NCBI GenBank assembly: GCA_033764265.1
Contig: JANRJB010000309.1
Location: forward strand, 1 to 7,832
Reading direction: 5' to 3'
From: VGEM01 sp033764265
Lineage (GTDB): Bacteria; Pseudomonadota; Alphaproteobacteria; Rhodospirillales; Rhodospirillaceae
Length of the DNA stretch: 7,832 bases
Shown: one piece after another, positions 1 to 5,066 of the stretch
Layout: every line of letters starts with the position of its first letter
Position numbering within the stretch: the first letter of the stretch is position 1
Translations under genes and position numbers: made by a program
The notes under the pieces: model-generated
Database searches by the model: none
Told to the model about the DNA's origin: nothing
Seen by the model: only the letters and a program-made list of their open reading frames with translations

Positions 1-476
1 CGCGGCACGGCCGGCGCATGCGCTACGTCAGCACCTTCATCGTCATCGTCGGCGACACCGAGGAGCAAGCCTGGCGCAAGGCCGATCAGGTGCTCGAGGA
101 GTTTCTGGCGATGCAGGCGCGCAAATCGCCCGACTTGACGACCAAAGGCGAGAGCAATTTCACACAGCGCCCTGAAAACCTGAGTCGCCAGGTCGAAACC
201 GCCGCGGCCGGCGTGCGCCAGGACAAGTGTTTGTGGATGGGCATGACCCTGGCCACGCAGGGTCGCAGCGGCAACCAGACCACGCTGGTCGGCACGCCGG
301 AGCAGGTGGCCGACGCGCTGATGGACTACTATGATCTGGGCGTGACGAATTTCCTGTTGCGCGGCTACCGGCCGCTGGACGACTCGGCGGAGTTCGGGCG
401 CGGGTTGATTCCGCGCTTGCGAGAACTGGCGGCGCACCGCCGCAGCGATCGCGAACCGCAGCGACTGTCGGCTTAG
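1..476 (+). CDS. LLM-class (luciferase-like) flavin-dependent monooxygenase, C-terminal part; 5' end outside window
   Basis: The reading frame is open from the first full codon (position 3) to the TAG at 474-476, so the gene starts upstream and only about 157 C-terminal codons are visible. The peptide begins H-G-R-R-M-R-Y, then a strand and helix (FIVIVGDTEEQAWRKADQVL), then later GTPEQVADALMDYYDLGVTNFLLRGYRPLDD and a final GLIPRLREL helix. This is the typical end of the TIM-barrel bacterial luciferase-like family, closest in feel to alkanesulfonate monooxygenase (SsuD-like) proteins: the G-[TS]-P-E-x-V-A-x-A-L segment and the F-L-[LI]-R-G strand both match. Family members use FMNH2 supplied by a separate reductase, plus O2, to oxidise small organic substrates in the cytoplasm. 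No flavin reductase is visible here. The substrate cannot be assigned, and a sulfonate specificity should not be assumed. An internal ATG at position 18 is not the start, because conserved family sequence lies upstream of it. Only 33 bases separate the stop from the likely start of the downstream transporter, so they are probably one operon. Confidence 0.88.
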   Translation, partial: RHGRRMRYVSTFIVIVGDTEEQAWRKADQVLEEFLAMQARKSPDLTTKGESNFTQRPENLSRQVETAAAGVRQDKCLWMGMTLATQGRSGNQTTLVGTPEQVADALMDYYDLGVTNFLLRGYRPLDDSAEFGRGLIPRLRELAAHRRSDREPQRLSA

Positions 477-509
477 AAGAACTGCGCACATGCGTAAATG
501 GGGCACGCG

Positions 510-1901
510 ATGAGCCTAGCCGACGCCGTGTCCGCGCCGACTACGCGCACTGAGCAGGGCGCGCGGCCGATCGTCTATCTCGGCTGGGGGCTCGGCTCGT
601 TCACCACCTCGGTTCTGGTGAACTCCATCGGCCTTCTGCACATGCGCTTCATGACCGATAGCCTGGGCATCGCCGCCGCGGTGGCCGGCACGCTGGTTGG
701 AATCTCCAAGATCTACGATGCCGTCACGGACCCGATCATGGGTGCGATCAGCGACCGCACCACCTCGCGCTGGGGCCGGCGGCGGCCGTATTTGTTGTGG
801 GGCTCGGTTGCTTGCGCCGTGGCCATGATCCTCTTGTTCAACGTGCCGACGTTCGAGTCCCAGACCATGCTTGTGGTCTACATGGGCGCGATGCTGATCG
901 TTTACGCCGCGGCCTACTCCACGTTTCGCATGCCCTATTTGGCGCTGCCGCCCGAGATCACGAGTGACTTTCAGGATCGCTCGCGGCTGATGACGTTCAG
1001 CGTCTACGGTTCCTCCGTCGGCAGCCTGTTCGCCACGACCCTCGCGCCGATCATGCTGGCGTGGTGGGGCAGCACGCGCGAGGGCCACGGCATGGTTGCG
1101 GTCCTGTTGGCCGGGTTGATCCTGGCCGGCGGATTGGCGTGTTTCGCCGCGACCGGATCGCTGACGGGGACACGCGCCCCGCCGCCGCAGGCCGTGGGCG
1201 ACTGGCGCACCCGGTGGCGGGCATTGATCGACAATCGCCCGTTTGTTGTGCTGATCGTGTTCAAGGTGGTGATGTTCACGGCGCTCGCCATTCACAGCGT
1301 GGCGATCCCGTACTTCTCGCGCCATGTCATTAAGGCGTCCGACGCGTGGCTGGGCTCGTTGTTCTTCGCGCGCACGCTGACCATGATCGTGTCTCAGCCG
1401 CTATGGATGGCGCTGGCCCGCCGGTACGGGCGTCGGAACACCTTGGTTCTCGCTGGCGTGACCGAAGTGGCGTGCATGATTAGCTGGGTGTTCATCACGC
1501 CCGAGAACGCCACCGCCATGATCGTGCCGGTCGGGTTCCTGCAAGGGCTGTCAAGCGGTGGCATTTTCTTCGGCCTTTACACGACGCTGCCTGATACCAT
1601 GGAGTACGACCGCCGGCGCTCGGGGTTGCAGCGGGAAGGGGTGTTCGCCGGCATTTTCGTGATGGTGGAGAAATTCACCGCGGCCATCGCCGCGTCGGTG
1701 TTCGGGATTATGATTGGCATGATGGGCTATGTGGAAAGCACCAACGCCGGAGCCGTGGCGCAGCCCGAATCCGCCATCCGGGGCATTTACATCGCACTCG
1801 CGATCGTGCCAACCGCCCTGGCCGTGCTCGCCTGCCTGAGCCTGAGATTCTACACTCTCACCGAGGCCGACCTCGGCCGCAAATCGGAGACCTCGCCATG
1901 A
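510..1901 (+). CDS. MFS transporter of the glycoside-pentoside-hexuronide (GPH, MelB-like) cation symporter family
   Basis: A hydrophobic protein of 463 residues with about 12 predicted membrane helices, acting in the inner membrane as a solute:cation symporter. The GPH signature is clear: K-I-Y-D-A-V-T-D-P-I-M-G (about residues 67-78), where D70 and D74 match the two cation-site aspartates of MelB (Asp55, Asp59), followed by the cytoplasmic loop motif SDRTTSRWGRRRPYLLWG (81-98). Other family marks are Y-L-A-L-P-P-E-I-T-S near 143-152, and the C-terminal half element L-P-D-T-M-E-Y-D...G...R-E-G...E-K-F, whose K388 lines up with MelB Lys377. Start choice: an ATG at 498 would add four residues but has no ribosome binding site at a usable distance. 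The ATG at 510 has GGGG six bases upstream, so I prefer it, with modest certainty. The 3' end overlaps the next gene by ATGA. GPH proteins classically carry sugars or glycosides, but this family label does not fix the substrate. The cytoplasmic central loop carries a PPP stretch. Confidence 0.9.
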   Translation: MSLADAVSAPTTRTEQGARPIVYLGWGLGSFTTSVLVNSIGLLHMRFMTDSLGIAAAVAGTLVGISKIYDAVTDPIMGAISDRTTSRWGRRRPYLLWGSVACAVAMILLFNVPTFESQTMLVVYMGAMLIVYAAAYSTFRMPYLALPPEITSDFQDRSRLMTFSVYGSSVGSLFATTLAPIMLAWWGSTREGHGMVAVLLAGLILAGGLACFAATGSLTGTRAPPPQAVGDWRTRWRALIDNRPFVVLIVFKVVMFTALAIHSVAIPYFSRHVIKASDAWLGSLFFARTLTMIVSQPLWMALARRYGRRNTLVLAGVTEVACMISWVFITPENATAMIVPVGFLQGLSSGGIFFGLYTTLPDTMEYDRRRSGLQREGVFAGIFVMVEKFTAAIAASVFGIMIGMMGYVESTNAGAVAQPESAIRGIYIALAIVPTALAVLACLSLRFYTLTEADLGRKSETSP

Positions 1902-2452
1902 TGAAAGCGCTTGCCCTTGTCGCCGTTCTGCTCGCCGCATCGCCGGTGCGGGCGAACGACACGGCGGAACTTGTGCAATTGGCCGCCGCCACGTTCCCCG
2001 AAGCGGTGCGCGTCATGCACCTGTATTCCGGCGACGACGGCGAGTCCCATCTCGGCATTATCGACTTGCCCAAGGTCGGCGGCCGGCCGGGGCAGAGCGT
2101 GCAGAGCCGACTGTTCGCCACCGACGTGGAAATGGGCGTCAGTCAGCCTGGATACTTCGTCGATTTCCACGGCGTCACCACGCCGCGCTTTCTGATCGTG
2201 CTCCAGGGCCAGATCGAAATCGGCCTGGGCGATGGTTCGAAGCATGTCCTGAAGAAGGGCGACCTTGTGCTAGCCGCCGACATGACCGGGCGCGGGCATA
2301 CCTCCCGTGGCATCGGCGACGAACCGATCGTGTCTCTGACCGTGCGTCTGCCCAAGGAAAACGCGCTTGCGCCTAAAACTGAGTCGTGCCCGCCAGGCAC
2401 GCCGCCCGAGCAATGCGTGGCCAATACCGCCAGGGTGTCCGGGCCAAAGTAG
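1898..2452 (+). CDS. Small exported cupin-domain protein
   Basis: 184 residues. The N-terminus is a classical signal peptide: M-M-K, a hydrophobic core (ALALVAVLLAA), then S-P-V-R-A before N20-D21, so signal peptidase I cleavage after A19 is likely and the mature protein is periplasmic or secreted. The middle reads as a single cupin barrel: YFVDFHGVTTPRFLIVLQGQIEIGLGDG (about 87-113) as motif 1 and KKGDLVLAADMTGRGHTSR (about 119-137) as motif 2. H91, E107 and H134 are the most plausible metal ligands, so the classical H-x-H pair is reduced. The tail has two cysteines (C164, C173) nine residues apart, able to form a disulfide in an oxidising compartment. The start ATG overlaps the transporter stop as ATGA and is preceded by GGAG, which suggests translational coupling; a second ATG at 1901 would drop one residue. 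The function is unknown. Cupins of this shape include small-molecule binders, isomerases and dioxygenases, and nothing here decides among them. Confidence 0.82.
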   Translation: MMKALALVAVLLAASPVRANDTAELVQLAAATFPEAVRVMHLYSGDDGESHLGIIDLPKVGGRPGQSVQSRLFATDVEMGVSQPGYFVDFHGVTTPRFLIVLQGQIEIGLGDGSKHVLKKGDLVLAADMTGRGHTSRGIGDEPIVSLTVRLPKENALAPKTESCPPGTPPEQCVANTARVSGPK

Positions 2453-2454
2453 GC

Positions 2455-2458
2455 GGAG
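2455..2458 (+). promoter_or_regulatory. Ribosome binding site deciding a GTG start
   Basis: GGAG lies six bases before the GTG at 2465, inside the 12-base gap after the cupin stop (2450-2452). It supports the GTG start of the nitrilase-like gene over the next in-frame ATG at 2525, which would delete the conserved first strand. Confidence 0.7.
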
Positions 2459-2464
2459 CCGGAA

Positions 2465-3502
2465 GTGGCATCGCCGACGCCGTGGACGGCCTGTTGCGTT
2501 CAAGCGGCCTTGCCGCAAGACGCCATGGCGGCCGCGCGCACGCGCGCCGACGTGACAGCGATCGTGCGCGAGTCCGCAGCCATGGCGCGCCGCCTGATCG
2601 ACTCGGCGAATGCGGACGATCCGTGCGACTTGTTCTTGTTTCCGGAGTTCTTTTTCACCGGCGGCCGCGGACACAACAATATCGGCGTGGTGCCGTTTCC
2701 AGGCCCGGAGATCGAACTGATTCGGCGCGTGGCGGCCGACGGCAACGTATTCATCGGCGCAAATCTGTACACGCGCGACGAACGGCTGCCGGGGCGCTAT
2801 CTCAACACATCGATGGTGTTCGACCGGTCCGGCGCGGTGGCGCTGCGGTCGTTCCGCCTCCACACCAACCACTCCCATTCACCGCACGATTTCTGGACCG
2901 AGTTCCTGGACAAGTTCGGAATCGAAGGCGCGTTTCCGGTTGCGGCGACGGACCTCGGCAATCTGGCGATCCTGCCCAGCATGGAACTGCTGATTCCGGA
3001 GGTGGCGCGCGCGTTTGTGCTGCGCGGGGCCGAGGTGCTGCTGCATACCACCGCCGACGGTATGGTCGATCAGGCGGTCAAGCGCACCCGCGCGATGGAG
3101 AACATCGCTTACGTTGTGTCGTGCAATATGGCCGGCCGGCGCGGCGGATCGCCGTCGATCGACGTGGGTTCGCGCATCATCGATTGGCGCGGGGATGTCC
3201 TTGCAGGCGTGGAGCATGGCGCGGCCGGAACTTGTCGCGCGCGGATTGACGTGTCAGGCTTGCGCGATCGTCGGGCGGATCCCGACCTGACCTACCAGGA
3301 CCGCGTGCCTAATCTGCTGGCGCGGCTGCGCCCCGATGCGTTCCGCGACATCTACGCCGCCGGCGCGCTGTTTCCGCCGAACACCTATGACCCGGTCACG
3401 CCGGCCGAGGCTGGCGTGGACCCCAAGTCCAGTGCCCGCCAATTCCGCACCGCGATGGACAACATGGCCGCGAGCGGCATTCCGCTTGGAAAACGCGCCT
3501 AA
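2465..3502 (+). CDS. Nitrilase-superfamily (carbon-nitrogen hydrolase fold) protein with substituted catalytic residues
   Basis: 345 residues, cytoplasmic (no signal peptide), starting with GTG behind a good ribosome binding site. The nitrilase fold is recognisable in order. The first strand is W-T-A-C-C-V-Q-A (7-14). The catalytic-Glu motif is L-F-L-F-P-E61-F-F-F-T-G. A strand reads N-V-F-I-G-A-N (94-100), followed by N-T-S-M-V-F-D-R-S-G (114-123). The nucleophile-region motif is L-A-I-L-P-S172-M-E-L-L-I-P-E-V-A-R, then R-G-A-E-V-L-L-H (187-194), and finally R-A-M-E-N-I-A-Y-V-V-S-C-N (209-221). In active family members the nucleophile motif reads I-C-Y-D...F-P-E; here Cys is Ser172 (codon AGC). 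The usual K-x-H is R131-L-H133, so the catalytic Lys appears to be Arg, or Leu if aligned one residue over. Glu61 is kept. The protein could be a non-catalytic binding protein, a Ser-nucleophile enzyme, or a member of a diverged subfamily. Its place after the monooxygenase, transporter and cupin suggests a shared pathway. The stop overlaps that of the convergent gene by four bases. Confidence 0.85.
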   Translation: MASPTPWTACCVQAALPQDAMAAARTRADVTAIVRESAAMARRLIDSANADDPCDLFLFPEFFFTGGRGHNNIGVVPFPGPEIELIRRVAADGNVFIGANLYTRDERLPGRYLNTSMVFDRSGAVALRSFRLHTNHSHSPHDFWTEFLDKFGIEGAFPVAATDLGNLAILPSMELLIPEVARAFVLRGAEVLLHTTADGMVDQAVKRTRAMENIAYVVSCNMAGRRGGSPSIDVGSRIIDWRGDVLAGVEHGAAGTCRARIDVSGLRDRRADPDLTYQDRVPNLLARLRPDAFRDIYAAGALFPPNTYDPVTPAEAGVDPKSSARQFRTAMDNMAASGIPLGKRA

Positions 3503-4404
3503 ATCTCGATCCGCTTGCCCAACTCGCCCGCCAGGTCCTGGATGAACTGCCAGGCGACGCGGCCCGAACGGGCGCCGCGGGTGGCCGCCCACTCGATGGC
3601 GCGGGCACGCAGTTCGTTCCCCCGCAGTTTCAGTTTGAAGGCCGCGGCGTAGCCGTCGACGATGGCGAGATACGTGTCCTGGTCCAGGTGGTGGAAGCCG
3701 AGCCACAGGCCGAAGCGGTCGGACAGCGAGACCTTTTCCTCGATCGCCTCGGTGTCGTGAATGGCCGCGGCGCGCTCGTTCTCGATCATCTCGCGGGCCA
3801 TCATGTGGCGGCGGTTCGAGGTGGCGTAGAACACCACGTTGTCGGGCCGGCCCTCGATGCCGCCTTCCAGCACCGACTTCAGCGCCTTGTAGCTTGCGTC
3901 CTGGCCCTCGAACGTCAGGTCGTCGCAAAACAGCACGTAGCGGCGCGGGCTCGCGCGCAACAGCGCGAGCAGACGGGGAAGGGTGGCGACGTCCTCCCGG
4001 TGGATTTCCACCAGCGCCAGGCGATCCTTGGGTTTGCGGCCGGCGTTGACGGCGGCATGGACCGCCTTGACCAGCGAGCTTTTGCCGGTGCCGCGGGCGC
4101 CCCATAACAGCGCGTTGTTGGCCGGCAGGCCGTCGGCATGGCGGCGGGTGTTGGCCTGCAGCACGGCGAGCTGCCGGTCGATCCCCTTGAGCAGGGCGGC
4201 CGGCACGCCGCTGACCCGGACCACCGGTGTCAGCACGCCAGCCTCTGCCGACCAGACGAAAGCGTCCGCCGCCCAGGGGTCGGTATCGGACGCCGCCGGC
4301 GGACTGGTTCGCTCGAGCGCCGCCGCGATGCGCGCAAGGGCATCCGGTTGCGGGCGGGCGGTCTTCGCCCGCGCTGTCCGCCGCGCCTTCCGGGTCCGCG
4401 CCAC
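3499..4404 (-). CDS. DUF815-family AAA+ ATPase
   Basis: 301 residues with the chosen start. AAA+ motifs appear in order: Walker A G-A-R-G-T-G-K-S-S (102-110), Walker B Y-V-L-F-C-D-D (acidic pair at 161-162), sensor 1 Y-A-T-S-N-R-R-H (N197), the S-D-R-F-G-L segment (228-233) with a candidate arginine finger, and a C-terminal A-T-R-G-A-R-S-G-R-V-A-W-Q-F helix that can supply sensor 2. The motif set and length fit the uncharacterised DUF815 ATP-binding proteins. Their cellular role is not established. The open frame extends to a GTG at 4503, but I chose the GTG at 4404 because GGAGG sits five bases upstream (4410-4414). The longer form would also run through the yajC promoter and add a segment with no resemblance to the family. 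The N-terminus after the start is rich in Arg, Lys and Ala. The gene diverges from yajC, a pairing common in Alphaproteobacteria, and converges on the nitrilase-like gene with stop codons sharing CTAA. Confidence 0.9.
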   Translation of the reverse strand: MARTRKARRTARAKTARPQPDALARIAAALERTSPPAASDTDPWAADAFVWSAEAGVLTPVVRVSGVPAALLKGIDRQLAVLQANTRRHADGLPANNALLWGARGTGKSSLVKAVHAAVNAGRKPKDRLALVEIHREDVATLPRLLALLRASPRRYVLFCDDLTFEGQDASYKALKSVLEGGIEGRPDNVVFYATSNRRHMMAREMIENERAAAIHDTEAIEEKVSLSDRFGLWLGFHHLDQDTYLAIVDGYAAAFKLKLRGNELRARAIEWAATRGARSGRVAWQFIQDLAGELGKRIEI

Positions 4405-4409
4405 GGCCG

Positions 4410-4414
4410 CCTCC
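4410..4414 (-). promoter_or_regulatory. Ribosome binding site setting the DUF815 ATPase start
   Basis: On the minus strand this reads GGAGG, five bases before the GTG whose first base is 4404. It is the best Shine-Dalgarno match near any candidate start of this gene and is the main reason for rejecting the upstream GTG at 4503. Confidence 0.7.
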
Positions 4415-4447
4415 GTCCTTGCTGAGTATTTGAAAAGCCTTGCAAAA

Positions 4448-4467
4448 CTGCCCCAGGGCAGGCCCTG
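4448..4467. repeat. Two overlapping short inverted repeats in the divergent intergenic region
   Basis: CTGCCC-CA-GGGCAG (4448-4461) and CAGGGC-AG-GCCCTG (4454-4467) are both perfect six-base inverted repeats and share eight bases. They lie between the DUF815 ATPase and yajC, 20 bases upstream of the yajC -35 element. They could be an operator for a dimeric regulator. In GC-rich DNA a chance origin is quite possible. Confidence 0.4.
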
Positions 4468-4486
4468 CGGCAAGCAAGTCTTGGGT

Positions 4487-4514
4487 TTGCATTGGGCCGC
4501 CACATCGCTATAGT
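4487..4514 (+). promoter_or_regulatory. Sigma70-type promoter for yajC-secD-secF
   Basis: The -35 element is TTGCAT (4487-4492) and the -10 element is TATAGT (4509-4514), with a 16-base spacer. The -10 is preceded by C and followed by CC, as is common in alphaproteobacterial housekeeping promoters. Transcription would start near 4521 and give a leader of roughly 87 bases before yajC. It is the only convincing promoter I see in the divergent region. I found no comparable one facing the DUF815 ATPase. Confidence 0.65.
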
Positions 4515-4607
4515 CCGGCCCGCTTTGCCCGGCCGCCGCCGTTTCCCGGTGCGTCCGCGGCCCTGTTTCCGCACCATTCGCCCGCCACGGGCTTCGAGGA
4601 CCGTTCG

Positions 4608-5027
4608 ATGTGGATTTCCCCGGCCTACGCCCAGGCCGCCGGCGGCGATGCCGGTGGCGCTTTCACCGCCTTCGTGCCGCTGATCCTGATCTTCGTGATC
4701 TTCTACTTCCTTCTGATCCGCCCGCAGCAGAAAAAGATGAAGGAACACAAGGCGATGCTGGGTGCGATTCGGCGCGGCGACAAGGTCGTCACCAACGGCG
4801 GCATCATCGGCCTGGTGACCAAGGTGGTCGACGACCGCGAATTGCAGGTCGAGATCGCCGAGAACGTCCGGGTGCGGGTGCTGCGCGACATGGTCGCGAG
4901 CGTCATGGGCAAGACCGAACCGGCTCCGGCCAAGGACGGCAAGGACAAGGACGGCAAGGACAAGGATAAATCCGACGCGGACGATGCCAAGGATGATGGC
5001 AAGAAGGACGAAGGCAGCAAGGACTGA
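4608..5027 (+). CDS. yajC: YajC, preprotein translocase accessory subunit
   Basis: 139 residues. YajC is a small single-pass inner-membrane protein that associates with SecD and SecF and with the SecYEG translocon. After a short N-terminal segment (M-W-I-S-P-A-Y-A-Q-A-A) there is one membrane helix, about residues 19-37 (AFTAFVPLILIFVIFYFLLI). The family hallmark R-P-Q-Q-K-K-M-K-E-H follows (39-48), then the soluble part with G-D-K-V-V-T-N-G-G-I-I-G (57-68) and R-V-R-V-L-R-D-M-V (88-96). The start ATG has GAGGA seven bases upstream (4596-4600); the frame stays open further upstream, but that would run through the leader and add non-family sequence. The C-terminus from about 109 to 139 is an extended Lys/Asp/Gly-rich low-complexity tail, beyond the short form of the family, encoded partly by a 15-base tandem repeat. 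It heads the secDF operon. Confidence 0.96.
   Translation: MWISPAYAQAAGGDAGGAFTAFVPLILIFVIFYFLLIRPQQKKMKEHKAMLGAIRRGDKVVTNGGIIGLVTKVVDDRELQVEIAENVRVRVLRDMVASVMGKTEPAPAKDGKDKDGKDKDKSDADDAKDDGKKDEGSKD
4932..4961 (+). repeat. 15-bp tandem duplication inside yajC
   Basis: Two perfect head-to-tail copies of AAGGACGGCAAGGAC (4932-4946 and 4947-4961), followed by a degenerate third start (AAGGAT). They encode K-D-G-K-D repeats in the charged YajC tail. The unit is a multiple of three, so changes in copy number would keep the frame. Confidence 0.85.
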
Positions 5028-5048
5028 CGCATCCCCCGGGATGTCGTC
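5026..5048 (+). other. GC-rich hairpin between yajC and secD
   Basis: CATCCC (5030-5035) and GGGATG (5038-5043) are perfect inverted repeats. Allowing for loop geometry the top closes as CATCC with a four-base loop. The stem can be extended by GACG (5026-5029) against CGTC (5045-5048) if T5044 is bulged out. It begins within the yajC stop codon (5025-5027). No T tract follows, so it does not look like a rho-independent terminator. An mRNA processing or stability element, or a structure affecting secD initiation, is more plausible. Confidence 0.5.
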
Positions 5049-5066
5049 GCCCGCGCCAATGCCGCC

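Noticed and set aside
490..513. A seven-codon ORF (M-R-K-W-G-T-R) just before the transporter
   Set aside because: It is too short to support as a gene, and no ribosome binding site is visible close to it. It may only be a chance ATG, although its stop overlaps the preferred transporter start.
516..1325. A 269-codon open frame on the minus strand inside the transporter
   Set aside because: The product is His/Arg/Gly-rich without any recognisable fold and lies opposite clear GPH transporter motifs. It is a codon-bias shadow.
2386..3249. A 287-codon open frame on the plus strand overlapping the cupin and nitrilase-like genes
   Set aside because: Low-complexity Arg/Gly/Ala composition with no family signature. 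The alternative frame has consistent nitrilase motifs and a good ribosome binding site.
3254..4492. A 412-codon open frame on the minus strand
   Set aside because: It overlaps the DUF815 ATPase in another frame of the same strand. Its product is Arg/Gly/Pro-rich with no motif, as expected from high-GC shadow frames, while the ATPase frame has all AAA+ motifs.
4405..4503. N-terminal extension of the DUF815 ATPase to the GTG at 4503
   Set aside because: It lacks a ribosome binding site, runs across the yajC promoter, and adds sequence unlike the family. GGAGG before the GTG at 4404 fits better.
3983..4513. A 176-codon open frame on the plus strand opposite the DUF815 ATPase
   Set aside because: Ala/Arg/Ser-rich shadow with no motif, antisense to well-supported coding sequence.
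5028..5048. A rho-independent terminator after yajC
   Set aside because: There is a hairpin but no T tract, and secD follows directly in the same functional operon.
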